From contig NZ_JADDRL010000039.1 in the NCBI RefSeq assembly GCF_021538895.1, positions 19,350 to 83,349 on the forward strand: 64,000 nucleotides of DNA, written 5' to 3'. This DNA comes from Streptomyces olivochromogenes. Lineage in GTDB: Bacteria; Actinomycetota; Actinomycetes; Streptomycetales; Streptomycetaceae. Made by a program: the position numbers and the translations under genes. Below, one piece after another: positions 43,214 through 52,131 of the stretch (position 1 is the first letter of the stretch; every line of letters begins with the position of its first letter). The notes beneath the pieces were generated by a model. That model searched no databases, had not been told where the DNA came from, and worked only from the letters and a program-made list of their open reading frames with translations.

Positions 43214-44202
43214 GGTTGTTCTCCCCAGGGAACGGGACTGCGGCGGGCGGGCGGCCATGAGCGCTCCCCCGTGGCTTCGACCCGCTTGACGAGCCGGGAC
43301 CCTGCAGGCAGTTCCACGGCCACCGGCCGGACGGCGGCCCCGGCCCGGCGGGTCGGGGGCTTCGGGGCGGTCGTCGTGGTGGTGTCCTCGACGCCGGTCT
43401 GGCCGCCGGGCCGCAGCTTCAGACAGGTGCTGCCGGGGACGGTGAAGGTGTCGGCGACGAAGGCGCTGGAGGGCCCGTCGACGAAGACGTTGCGCACCCC
43501 GAGCCCGCTCCCGGTGGAGATGCTCCCGGCCACCCGCTGCATGGCGGCGCTGGCCCCGAACACCAGGGCGTCACCGGGCTTGACGACGACCTCGTAGCTG
43601 GTGGACTCGGTCTGCTGGGTGGTCCAGGTCTTCGAGTACGACAGCTTGAACGCGCCCTCGAACGCGGCCCTGAGCGACGCCGAACCGCCCACCGTGCCGC
43701 TTCCGTTGGCGGAGCCCTTCGCGTTGACCTCGGCGCTGGGGCCCTTCGACTGGTCCGGCGTCTTGAAGTTGCCGCCGGCCTCGCCGCTCACCCCGGCGGT
43801 GACCGAGCCCGTGACGCCGAGCTGCCCCTCGATGGTGATCTGCCCGGTGATCTCGCCGCCGAGGTCGTCGGAGCTGGAGACCTGGAGGGAGAGCTGCCGG
43901 GTGACCTTGATGTCCTCCTTGGTGCAGTTGACGACCGCGTTGCCGAGGGACTTCACGGCGGTGTGGTATTCGCTGGAGGCGGCACGGTCGACCTTGAACC
44001 GGCAGTCCCCGGCGTGCGCGGCGCAGTACGCGCTCACCTACGTGACGGAGGTCAGCGGCTTGTCACCTTTGAATGCCTCGGCGACGGGCACGGCACGGTC
44101 GGGGTCACCGGCCGCGGCGGTGCCGGGGGCGGCCAGCGCGAGGACGACGGCGGTGGCGGCGAGGCCGAGAACGCGCCGGCTCGGGGGCGTCGTCGTGGTC
44201 AC
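43210..44202 (-). pseudogene. Secreted aerolysin-like (ETX/MTX2-type) protein with premature stop
   Basis: GTG at 44202 overlaps the previous stop. Signal peptide VLGLAATAVVLALAAPGTAA, then EAFKGDKPLTSVT, an in-frame TAG (44038-44040), and the frame continues VSAYCAAHAGDCRF. The rest alternates polar and hydrophobic residues, with long Ser/Thr/Gly strands (EITGQITIEGQLGVTGSVTA, GSASLRAAFEGAFKLSYSKT, WTTQQTESTSYEVVVKPGDA). This is the layout of aerolysin-type beta-pore-forming proteins, with an amphipathic insertion hairpin. Assignment is by pattern only; pore formation is a hypothesis. Confidence 0.55.
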
Positions 44203-44667
44203 GGGTTCATCACCTCGCAGACGCGGGTCAGTTCGGAGGCGTCGACCATGGCGGTGAGCGCGGCGGGCAGCTCGGCGGCGAACGCGTCGCACGTGCCGCT
44301 GATGACTGTCGAGGCATTGTCCTCGGGGGCGGGGTGGATGTTGTCGAGCTGCTGTTGGGTCTTGGCCATGCCGTCCTTCTGCTCCTGGCCGTTCCCGGCG
44401 AGGTCGCTCATGCACTGCTTCGAGGTGGGCGGGCACTTGGTCGCCTGGTCCTTCGCCGCGGCCATGTCCTCCTTGGCCTGCGCGGTGTCCTTGGTCACCT
44501 GGTCCTTCTGACCGTCGACCGCGCCGCTGGAGGGCGGCGGGTCGTCGAACGCGCGGACGGCGGCAGCGGCCGGTGCGGCGGGTGAGGACGGCGACGACGG
44601 GAGAGGCCGCGGTGGCGAGGGCCACCACGAGCGTCGTGAGTCCGTGGGATACGCGAGTGCGTGACAT
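44199..44667 (-). pseudogene. Small secreted helical protein, frameshifted
   Basis: ATG at 44667 begins MSRTRVSHGLTTLVVALATA, a signal peptide. Near 44582 a one-base shift is needed to continue as AAPAAAAVRAFDDPPPSSGA. The mature part is a Lys/Gln/Asp-rich helical segment (QKDQVTKDTAQAKEDMAAAK) with coiled-coil character, then a small domain with four Cys. Family not recognised. It is first in the operon and its stop overlaps the next start (GTGA). Confidence 0.5.
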
Positions 44668-45258
44668 CTGAGGCACGAACCTTTCCGAACACGCGACGAA
44701 CGCATGTTCACAACTCGTTCATACGCCGCAGAGGTATGCAAATAGCCGCAAGAGTCAACATCGCCGCGCCGGGCATTCAGTGTGATCGTGTGCCTGGAAT
44801 CACGCAGACCTCACCACCGTCCTTGCACACCTCGACTCGGCTACGCCCCGGGCATCGCGCCCCGCAAAACAAGTCCGCTCACGAGGGCTGGCCCTTCGGG
44901 GCCCATCCGGAGGCCGGGACCGGCAGCGGCAAGCACACAGACCCGCCTGATCCCCTCCGGAGCACGGGGTCGATGCGGCGGATCCGGGCCCGCCCATCTC
45001 GTCGGTCGGAATGGCGCCTGCCCTTCAAGCGGCTGGACAGCGCGTGGGAGCCTGGCACGCGTATCGGAAGCAGTGAGGCCGGGCATCCTCGCCGTCCATC
45101 CGGACCCGCTCACCCAGGCGCCGTCACTGGCGGTGGCCTCGTCACGGAGGGCCGTCAAGGCGGTGCCGTCGATCTTGGCGGTGGCCTGGACGCCAGGATC
45201 GCCCTACGAACGCCCTCCGGCCCAAGGACTGACGGTCACCTCAACTACCGGTTCAAAG
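44668..45258. other. Intergenic; possible minus-strand promoter, no gene
   Basis: TTGACT (complement of 44753-44758) followed about 16 nt later by a TACC-like element is a weak promoter candidate for the secreted-protein operon. Open frames on both strands here look like shadows without motifs. Confidence 0.3.
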
Positions 45259-45867
45259 TCACGTGGTGATGCATGCCGCCGCCCGGGTGAGGGTGGTCGC
45301 GGTGCGTATGGCGCTGCCGACGGCCTCGTCCGGGGTGAGGCCGCACAGATCAGTGAGCGTAAAAAGCGCCTCGGCGCTCACGACCACGGCGAGGTCTCGC
45401 TTGAGCTGGGCGAACGCCTCCGGATCCGTTCCCCCCAAAGTGCTTTCGAGCGGCTGGAGCGCATAGTCGATCAGGCCGAAGCGGATGCCCGGACGCGCGG
45501 CCGCGTTCTCGGGCCGGGTGATGGTGGCGGCGATCACCGCCCGGACCGCACCCTGACGGACGAGGATGCCGCGGAGCAGGAACTCGCAGGCGAAGGCGAT
45601 GCGCTCGACAGGATCGGTGGACTCGGCGACCGGCGCCAGCGCCTGCGCCGGAGGTGGCCAGACGCCGGAGAGTGCCTCGCTGATCAGCGAGGGGAGATCG
45701 GGGAAGTACCGGTAGGCGGTGGCCTCGGAAACCAGGGCCGCGCGGGCGATCAGAGGCATCGTCACCTCTGCGCCGGTGCCGATCAGTTCCCGTGCGGCCG
45801 CCACGATCGCCATGCGGGTGCGCTGCTTCTGGTTCGTGCGACCGCTTCCGGCCTGTGCCGCCGTCAT
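45259..45867 (-). CDS. TetR family transcriptional regulator
   Basis: 202 aa, ATG at 45867. The HTH (about 15-60) has IVAAARELIGTGAEVTMPLI and ALVSEATAYRYFPDLPSL. The C-terminal ligand domain is of normal size. Divergent from the cupin-hydrolase-MFS operon, with CTCTC/GAGAG operators in between; it most likely represses that operon and itself until an inducer, perhaps the exporter substrate, binds. Confidence 0.92.
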   Translation of the reverse strand: MTAAQAGSGRTNQKQRTRMAIVAAARELIGTGAEVTMPLIARAALVSEATAYRYFPDLPSLISEALSGVWPPPAQALAPVAESTDPVERIAFACEFLLRGILVRQGAVRAVIAATITRPENAAARPGIRFGLIDYALQPLESTLGGTDPEAFAQLKRDLAVVVSAEALFTLTDLCGLTPDEAVGSAIRTATTLTRAAACITT

Positions 45868-45922
45868 CGTGAAGCCCTTCTGCTGTAGGTACCGCCATCG
45901 CCGCCCTCATCGTAGCGCCCGA

Positions 45923-45939
45923 CTCTCTTCATGAGAGAG
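45923..45939. promoter_or_regulatory. TetR operator candidate 1
   Basis: CTCTCT-TCATG-AGAGAG, perfect 6-bp arms, 55 bp upstream of the tetR-type start in the divergent region. Confidence 0.55.
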
Positions 45940-45967
45940 CACTTGCATGACGAGGGTCGAATCGCCT

Positions 45968-45981
45968 ACTCTCCTGAGAGT
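45968..45981. promoter_or_regulatory. TetR operator candidate 2
   Basis: ACTCTC-CT-GAGAGT followed directly by TTCGCTCTC, an extra half-site; 23 bp upstream of the cupin start. Same half-site as candidate 1. Confidence 0.55.
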
Positions 45982-46004
45982 TCGCTCTCACGAAGGGGTC
46001 AGTC

Positions 46005-46463
46005 GTGACAAAGGTTTCCGTGGTCGGTCCTGACGATGGCGAGGCCATCCAGCTGGGTCCCACACGCATGCGCATCCTGGAGGACGGCACCACGACCGGG
46101 CACCGCCTGGGCATCGGCGAGATCACTCTCGCGCCCCACACCGAGGGTCCGCCCCAGCACCGGCACGCCCAGCACGACGAGGGCTTCTACGTCGTGTCCG
46201 GCACCGTGCACTTCACCGTCGGCGAGACGACGCACGTCGCGCCGGCCGGCACCCTCGCGATGATCCCGCCCGGCGCACCGCACACCTTCGCCAACCACGG
46301 CGACGAACCTGCGGTGATGCTCAACACCTTCACGCCCGACCTGTACGTGCAGTACTTCCGCGATCTGCGGGACATGATCGCCGGCGGCCAGGAGCTGACT
46401 CCAGAGGCGACCGTTCAGGTGATGAGTCGTTACGCCACCGTTCCCGCCGCCGACTACGCGTAG
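46005..46463 (+). CDS. Cupin domain protein
   Basis: 152 aa, GTG start. One conserved beta-barrel cupin: motif 1 PPQHRHAQHDEGFYVVSGTV (metal-binding H-x-H ... E) and motif 2 PPGAPHTFANHGDEPA (third His). All four metal ligands are present, so it could be an enzyme such as a dioxygenase or isomerase, or a small-molecule sensor. First gene of an operon with a hydrolase and a drug-type exporter under a TetR repressor. Confidence 0.88.
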   Translation: MTKVSVVGPDDGEAIQLGPTRMRILEDGTTTGHRLGIGEITLAPHTEGPPQHRHAQHDEGFYVVSGTVHFTVGETTHVAPAGTLAMIPPGAPHTFANHGDEPAVMLNTFTPDLYVQYFRDLRDMIAGGQELTPEATVQVMSRYATVPAADYA

Positions 46464-46512
46464 CGGCTCAGGCCGCCAACCACACACGCCAGTAACCGAT
46501 TTGGAGTTTTTC

Positions 46513-47325
46513 ATGACCAGCACCACACGCACCGTCACCCTCACGCACGACTCCGGCGACGTCGACCTCACCGTCGACGAGCAGGGTGAGGGTCATCCCT
46601 TCCTGCTCCTGCACGGCGGTGGCGGCCCACAGACCGTCGCCGGGTTCGCCGGGCTCCTCGCCGAGCAGCGACCGGCCCGGGTCGTCACCCCCGTCCATCC
46701 CGGTTTCGGCGGCACCGCCCGGCCCGACTGGCTGACCGGCGTCCCCGCCCTCGCCGAGATCTACGTACGGCTGCTGGACGAACTCGGCCTGACCGACGTC
46801 ACCGTCGTCGGCAACTCCATAGGTGGCTGGACCGCCGCTGAAATCGCGCTGCTCCGCAGCGACCGGGTCAGCAGCGTCGTCCTCGTCAACGCCGTGGGCA
46901 TCCACGTCCCCGGCCACCCGGTCGCCGACCCCTCCACGCTGACACCTGCCGAACTGTCCGCCCTGGCCTTCCACGACCCCGCGAAGTTCGCTGTGGACCC
47001 GAGCACGTTCTCCGAGGCGCAGCGCGCGGTCGCGGCCGCCAACCGGGCCACGCTGCAGGTCTATTCGGGCTCGAACACGATGGCCGACCCCACCCTGCGC
47101 GAGCGCCTCGCCAAGGTCACGCACCCGGTCCTCGTGGCGTGGGGCGAGAGTGACCAGGTCGTCGACACCGCGTACGGACTCGCGTGGACCGCCGCCGTTC
47201 CCGGTGCCCGGTTCGAACTCCTGCTCCGTACCGGTCACATGCCCCAGATCGAGACCCCCGATCAACTCCTGCCCGTCGTATGGGACTTCGCCGCCTCCCA
47301 CGCCACCAACCGGCCCAACGGCTGA
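46513..47325 (+). CDS. Alpha/beta hydrolase
   Basis: 270 aa from the ATG at 46513, with TTGGAG 6 nt upstream. HGGGGP oxyanion segment, nucleophile elbow VVGNSIGGWTAAE (Ser), acid in VAWGESDQVVD and the His in RTGHMPQIE. It resembles ring-cleavage or ester hydrolases (MhpC-like group), but the substrate is not evident. It lies 49 bp after the cupin and 14 bp before the MFS gene, on one transcript. Confidence 0.88.
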   Translation: MTSTTRTVTLTHDSGDVDLTVDEQGEGHPFLLLHGGGGPQTVAGFAGLLAEQRPARVVTPVHPGFGGTARPDWLTGVPALAEIYVRLLDELGLTDVTVVGNSIGGWTAAEIALLRSDRVSSVVLVNAVGIHVPGHPVADPSTLTPAELSALAFHDPAKFAVDPSTFSEAQRAVAAANRATLQVYSGSNTMADPTLRERLAKVTHPVLVAWGESDQVVDTAYGLAWTAAVPGARFELLLRTGHMPQIETPDQLLPVVWDFAASHATNRPNG

Positions 47326-47339
47326 GCAGGCGAACCCAC

Positions 47340-48830
47340 ATGCCCGTCCCCCGACGTGGGCGGCGCGTGCCCGTCCTGGCCGTCTGTTGCCTGAGCGTGC
47401 TGCTGGTCAGTCTCGACGTCACCGTCCTCAACGTCGCGCTGCCCTCGATGCAGCAGGACCTGGACTCCTCGGTCTCCGGTCTGCAGTGGACACTCGACGC
47501 CTACACCCTCGTACTGGCCTCGCTGCTGACCCTGGCCGGTGCCACCGCGGACCGCGGGGGGCGCCGACGGATCTTCCAGCTCGGTCTCGTGCTGTTCACC
47601 GCCGGGTCGGCCCTGTGCAGCCTGGCACCCACGACCGACTGGCTGGTGGCCTTCCGCATGGTGCAGGCGGCGGGCGGCAGCATGCTCACCCCCGTCGCCA
47701 TGGCCATCCTCACCAACACGTTCACCGAGCCTCGCGAGCGCGCACGGGCCATCGGCATCTGGGGCGGGATCGTCGGCCTCAGCATGGCGGCCGGACCGGT
47801 GCTCGGCGGCGTACTGGTGGAATCGGTCGGGTGGCGATCGGTGTTCTGGCTGAACGTGCCGATCGGACTGGCCGCGCTCGCCCTTACCGTAGTGTTCGTG
47901 CCGGAGTCCCGCGCGCCACGGACCCGACGGGCGGACCCGGTGGGGCAACTCCTGCTGATCGTCCTGCTCGGCACACTGACGTACGCCATCATCGAGGCAC
48001 CCGGCGAGGGCTGGACCGCGCCGCCGATCGCGGCCTGCCTGATCACCGCCGCGTGCGCACTCGCCGCCTTCGTCCGGTACGAGAACCGGCGCGCCGAACC
48101 GCTGATCGAGCCGCGGCTCTTCCGCAGCGCACCCTTCAGCGGAGCCACCGCGACAGCGGTCCTTGCCTTCGCCGCGCTCGGCGGCTTCCTGTTCGCCAAC
48201 ACCCTCTACCTGCAAAAGGAGTTGGGGCTCAGCGCCCTGGGCGCCGGGCTGCACCTGCTGCCGATGGCCGTACTGTCCCTGGTGTGCCCGCCACTGTCCG
48301 GGCGGATCGTGGGCAGCCGTGGCCCACGGACTCCCCTGCTTCTCGCGGGGGCCGGCATCACCGCCAGCGGTGTACTGGCCGTCGCCGCCACCCGCTCCGC
48401 CCACCCCCCGGACATCCTGCTGTACCTCACGTACACACTGTTCGGCCTCGGGTTCGGCTTCGTCAACGCGCCGATCACCTACACCGCGGTGTCCGGAATG
48501 CCGCGCGCTCAGGCCGGGGTCGCCGCCGCCATCGCCGCGACCAGCCGTCAGATCGGCTCCTCACTCGGCATCGCGGTGATCGGCGCCGCGGTCTCCACCG
48601 GGGCGCGCCCGGCCGCCTGGTGGATCATCGCCGGATGCGGAGCGGCCATCCTCGTCCTCGGCACCGTCACATCCGGGCGCTGGGCCGCCGCCACCGCGGA
48701 ACGCGCCGCCGCCGTCCCCACGGCCGACCCGACAAACGCCCGGGACGGAACCGCCGCGCTTCTGCTGCCCAATCCCTTGTCGGAACCCAGGGGCGGCAGG
48801 CGTACTCGCCGACGGGGAGAGCAGCTGTGA
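47340..48830 (+). CDS. MFS transporter, DHA2 (14-helix) family
   Basis: 496 aa, ATG at 47340. Fourteen predicted helices. Helix 1 carries LDVTVLNVALPSMQQDL (motif D1 of QacA/EmrB-type pumps), loop 2-3 has DRGGRRRIFQLG (motif A), and helix 5 has GPVLGGVLVESVGWRSVFWL (motif C, antiporter). A proton-driven exporter of drugs or aromatic products. Co-transcribed with the cupin and hydrolase; together they look like an inducible detoxification set controlled by the TetR protein. Confidence 0.92.
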   Translation: MPVPRRGRRVPVLAVCCLSVLLVSLDVTVLNVALPSMQQDLDSSVSGLQWTLDAYTLVLASLLTLAGATADRGGRRRIFQLGLVLFTAGSALCSLAPTTDWLVAFRMVQAAGGSMLTPVAMAILTNTFTEPRERARAIGIWGGIVGLSMAAGPVLGGVLVESVGWRSVFWLNVPIGLAALALTVVFVPESRAPRTRRADPVGQLLLIVLLGTLTYAIIEAPGEGWTAPPIAACLITAACALAAFVRYENRRAEPLIEPRLFRSAPFSGATATAVLAFAALGGFLFANTLYLQKELGLSALGAGLHLLPMAVLSLVCPPLSGRIVGSRGPRTPLLLAGAGITASGVLAVAATRSAHPPDILLYLTYTLFGLGFGFVNAPITYTAVSGMPRAQAGVAAAIAATSRQIGSSLGIAVIGAAVSTGARPAAWWIIAGCGAAILVLGTVTSGRWAAATAERAAAVPTADPTNARDGTAALLLPNPLSEPRGGRRTRRRGEQL

Positions 48831-49009
48831 CCACCCGCAGAGAATTCGCAGGCGGACCGGTTCCGGCCGCGATTGCGTGATGGCTACGACTGGCTGAGGA
48901 TGCGGCTCTGATCAGCGGGAATGACGCTCATCCTTACAGCGGTCGGCCGACCCGACGAACCGCCCGGGTCAGGTCCGGCCGATGGTTGTGTGCGCGCGTG
49001 CTCCAGCCG

Positions 49010-49270
49010 TCAAGCGTCGAAGCGACGGCGGGCGGCCTCGATGTGACCGAGGTACTCGTGAGTCCCGCCGCACATTCCGTCGACCATCGCGCGCAGGGCT
49101 GGGCCCGGTTCGGTGAGGCTGAACGCGACCCACGGCGGCACGGCGGGGTGCACCTTTCGCTGGACCAGGCCGTCGCGCTCCAGCACGCGCAGGTTCTGGG
49201 TGAGCGCCAGGGAATCAGCGCGCCTGAGGTCCGCGTCCTCGGGTGAGCCCATGAACTGCTTGGTCACCAT
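49010..49270 (-). CDS. HxlR family regulator, N-terminally altered
   Basis: 86 aa. The C-terminal wing of an HxlR-type winged helix is clear: LTQNLRVLERDGLVQRKVHP followed by PPWVAFSLTEPGPALRAMVD. The N-terminal half (C-P-x-x-x-x-L and the first two helices, about 35 residues) is missing or replaced, so it may not dimerise or bind DNA. Divergent from the RidA gene, its probable former target. It could be a pseudogene. Confidence 0.6.
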   Translation of the reverse strand: MVTKQFMGSPEDADLRRADSLALTQNLRVLERDGLVQRKVHPAVPPWVAFSLTEPGPALRAMVDGMCGGTHEYLGHIEAARRRFDA

Positions 49271-49412
49271 CAGGTTCCTCAGTCACTGAAAAGTGCGTTC
49301 TTCCACGTCAGCATTCACTCTCCTACGGTTCCTGAGTAACCACAGGAGAGCGAATGCGCCCTGATCGCGTGGACGCGACCTCACGGGCACTCATGACAAG
49401 GAGACAGACAGC

Positions 49413-49820
49413 ATGGCTATCACCCTGGTGAACCCCAGCGGATTGCCCGAGATCGATGTCTACCGGCAGGTGTCGATCGCGTCCGGGTCGAAGCTGGTCT
49501 TCATCGCTGGGCAGGTCGCCTGGGACCACGAGGGGGGCACGATCGGCGAAGGCGACCTCGCCGCTCAGGTCGAGCAGTGCTACCTCAACATCGCCACCGC
49601 CCTGGCCGGGGCCGGCGGCTCCTTCGACGACGTGGCGAAACTGACCTTCTACGTCGTCGACTGGACCCCCGACAAGATGCCCCTGCTCCTGGAGGGCGTC
49701 TCCCGGGCGGCCGCAAAGCTGGGGGTCACCCCGGTCCCACCGACCACGCTGATCGGCGTCGCGGCCCTGGACGTCCCCGACCACCTGGTCGAGATCGAAG
49801 CCACCGCGATCCTCGACTGA
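49413..49820 (+). CDS. RidA family protein (YjgF/YER057c/UK114)
   Basis: 135 aa, start preceded by AAGGAGACAG. One RidA domain: LVFIAGQVAWDHEGGTIGEG, then the trimer-forming LNIATALAGAGGSFDDVAKL, FYVVDWTPDK, and the end VPDHLVEIEATAI with the conserved E. The catalytic Arg that RidA itself uses is not at the usual place (AAKLGVTPVPPTTLIGV), so it belongs to another Rid subgroup. Divergent from an HxlR-like regulator. Confidence 0.85.
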   Translation: MAITLVNPSGLPEIDVYRQVSIASGSKLVFIAGQVAWDHEGGTIGEGDLAAQVEQCYLNIATALAGAGGSFDDVAKLTFYVVDWTPDKMPLLLEGVSRAAAKLGVTPVPPTTLIGVAALDVPDHLVEIEATAILD

Positions 49821-50288
49821 ACAGATGCTCTTGGCTACCGAGCGCCGAAGTGGCCGACCCACGCGCTCCGTCACCCATCGGAATGATTCGTCTGGTCGAC
49901 CGATCGAGAAAGGGGGAGCTCTCGGGCAAGACGGGAGAACCGGCTGGACGGCTGGCGGCCGGCCTTGTTCACCACGATTGCCGACTGCATCGGAGTCCGT
50001 CCCCACTCGTTGCCGTAGCGGCAGACATCCCTGAACAAGCAGGTCATGATCCCACGGTGAGGCGGGATGGAGTCGAAACCCTGCGTTGCCGGCTCAGCGC
50101 CCACGTATCCATACGTGATGGTCCCGCCCCCTGGGCCCGCTTCCGCAGGATCTTTACGGCCGCGTCGAGGTGGCCGTGGGCCGTCGGCCGGGGGCACCGA
50201 AGAGGTCGACAGTCTGCCGGACGGTCCCCTCTCGGACGTCGCAGAACTCCCGCAACATCGACGCGTTGACAGCTTTAGGTAATGGTAT
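49821..50288. other. No recognisable gene
   Basis: Broken frames only. The minus strand has a short helical phrase (LREFCDVREGTVRQTVDLFG) that I cannot assign. The last 30 bp become A/T-rich and belong to the next promoter. Confidence 0.4.
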
Positions 50289-50301
50289 TAGCTTTTAGCT
50301 A
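50289..50301. promoter_or_regulatory. Candidate TetR operator
   Basis: TAGCT-TTT-AGCTA dyad within a markedly A/T-rich 40-bp patch, 28 bp upstream of the hydrolase gene that shares a transcript with a TetR-type gene. Additional TTAGC copies flank it. Confidence 0.45.
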
Positions 50302-50329
50302 TTGATGTTAGCGAGCTCTGGGAGATGCC

Positions 50330-51166
50330 ATGACCGAGTTCCTCGCCGTCGAAGGCGGCACGATCGCTTACGAGACGGCGGGGTCCGGCCCCCTGATCGT
50401 TCTCGCGCACGGCATGGGCGACAGCCGCGCCGCATACCGTGCCGTGATACCGCCGCTGGTGGCGGCGGGCTATCGGGTCGCCGCCGTCGATCTGCGCGGC
50501 TGCGGCGAGTCCAGCGTCGACTGGCCGACTTGGAGCCGCACCGCCATCGCCGGCGACCTGCTCGCCGTGATCCGCCACCTGGGTGGCCCGGCCGTGCTCG
50601 TCGGCCACTCGATCTCCGGCGGCGCCGCCACCGTCGCCGCGGCGCAGGAGCCCTCGCTGATCACCGCGGTTGTCGAGTTGGCGCCGTTCACCCGCAAACA
50701 GTCGGTCCGCCTCGCCGACCTGCGGGTGAAACGCTTCCGGCAGGGCATGCTGCGGCTGCTCGGCACGGGCGTGTTCGGCAGCGTGCCGTTCTGGCGTTCG
50801 TACCTCGATGTGGCCTACCCCGGCGTGAAGCCGGCCGACTGGGCCGAGCGGCTCGGCCGCATCGACTCCCTGCTGCGCGAGCCGGGCCGGATGAAGGCCC
50901 TGCAGGGCATGGGCCGCAGCGCCCCGACCGACGCCGGCGCACAGCTCGGCAAGGTCCGCTGCCCGGTCCTGGTCGTGATGGGCACGCTCGACCCCGACTG
51001 GGCCGACCCGCGGGCCGAGGGCACGGCAATCGTTGAGGCCCTCCCGTCCGGCCTCGGGCGCCTCGAAATGATCGAGGGCGCTGGGCACTACCCACACGAC
51101 CAGTTCCCCGACCAGGTGGTTTCGCTCATGCTCGCCTTCCACCGATCGGACGCCGAACGTGCCTAG
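50330..51166 (+). CDS. Alpha/beta hydrolase
   Basis: 278 aa, ATG with GGGAG upstream. HGMGDSRAA oxyanion region, DLRGCGESS, nucleophile elbow VGHSISGGAATVAA, acid VMGTLDPDW and His in GAGHYPHDQ. An intact triad. Typical lone lipase/esterase-like hydrolase of actinomycetes; substrate unknown. Its last codons overlap the TetR gene by 8 bp, so enzyme and repressor are co-expressed. Confidence 0.9.
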   Translation: MTEFLAVEGGTIAYETAGSGPLIVLAHGMGDSRAAYRAVIPPLVAAGYRVAAVDLRGCGESSVDWPTWSRTAIAGDLLAVIRHLGGPAVLVGHSISGGAATVAAAQEPSLITAVVELAPFTRKQSVRLADLRVKRFRQGMLRLLGTGVFGSVPFWRSYLDVAYPGVKPADWAERLGRIDSLLREPGRMKALQGMGRSAPTDAGAQLGKVRCPVLVVMGTLDPDWADPRAEGTAIVEALPSGLGRLEMIEGAGHYPHDQFPDQVVSLMLAFHRSDAERA

Positions 51167-51722
51167 GGTCGGCCTGAACCCGGCGGCCGTGGTCGCGGCC
51201 GGCGCCGCCCTTGCCGACGAGGTGGGCTTCGCCAACCTGACGATGGGGCTGTTGGCCGAGCAGGTGGGCGTACGTACCCCGTCCCTGTACAAGCACGTGG
51301 GCGGCCAGGAAGACCTCAACCGGCGCATCGCGGCCCTGGCGTTGAACGAAGCCGCCGACGCCGTCGGCGGCGCGATCCAGGGGTACGCGGGCCGCGACGC
51401 CCTGGCGGCCGCGGCACGCGCCTTCCGCGCCTTCGTCGTGGAGCACCCCGGCCGGTACGCCGCGACGATCGGCATGGAACCGTCCGGCCCTGATGATCCG
51501 CTGGCCACCGCTGGTGAGCGGTTGCTCGGCGCGTTCATGGCGGTCCTGCGCGGCTACGAGATCGGAGAGTCCGACCTGGACCACGCTCTGCGCATGCTGC
51601 GCAGCCTCTGGCACGGCTTCGCCACGTTGCAGGCGGCCAACGGCTTCCAGTGGAGCGCCGACATCGACGAGAGCTTCGAGTGGCTGATCGCCTTCGCCGA
51701 CCGGGGCCTGCGCGCTCTTTGA
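51159..51722 (+). CDS. TetR family regulator with WHG-type C-terminal domain
   Basis: 187 aa, GTG at 51159 overlapping the hydrolase. HTH: AALADEVGFANLTMGLLAEQ then VRTPSLYKHVGGQEDL. The C-terminal part contains LWHGFATLQAANGF, the W-H-G motif of a common TetR ligand-domain subgroup. Being distal in the operon with an operator-like dyad at its head, it is probably autoregulatory. Confidence 0.9.
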   Translation: MPRVGLNPAAVVAAGAALADEVGFANLTMGLLAEQVGVRTPSLYKHVGGQEDLNRRIAALALNEAADAVGGAIQGYAGRDALAAAARAFRAFVVEHPGRYAATIGMEPSGPDDPLATAGERLLGAFMAVLRGYEIGESDLDHALRMLRSLWHGFATLQAANGFQWSADIDESFEWLIAFADRGLRAL

Positions 51723-52131
51723 GAGGGCGATACGTGAGTCGATGTCTGTTCTGTCGTTGGCTGAACGTGCGGTGTCGCGGGCCCGTGGTCGGTCGCCGGG
51801 CTGGGGCAGTGAAGGCTGCCGTTACCAGTTCGCATGGATTCGGGTCACGGATGAGTGACAGTGACTTCACGCAGTCTTCACGCCGACGCATCATGCGACC
51901 GACGGTGGGGTTGGTCGTGACGACGCGTGCTTTGAACCGGCGCGAGGCGGCGGCGCGGCGTGAGGTCCTCGGCGACGACTACCTCGGCTGAACTTCGGGC
52001 CTTCAGCGGCCTCGCACCGGATCATCAAAACGGGACTGTCGTCATGCGGTGGACTCGGAGGGTGGGAGGTGTGTTGATGTTCGTTTCGTGCTTTGGGGGG
52101 TGAGCGGGCTGGCCGCGAATTCGCCGGGCGG
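51723..52131. other. No secure gene
   Basis: A 46-codon frame from 51852 to 51991 (MSDSDFTQSSRRRIMRPTVG ... ALNRREAAARREVLGDDYLG) looks protein-like but has no family I know. Nothing else is seen. Confidence 0.3.

Noticed and set aside
44841..45158. Minus-strand frame with a Ser/Gly-rich start
   Set aside because: No ribosome site, no conserved motif, and partly Arg/Pro-rich; treated as non-coding.
47150..48880. 576-codon plus-strand frame over the MFS gene
   Set aside because: Arg/His/Pro-rich alternative frame; the MFS frame has helices and motifs.
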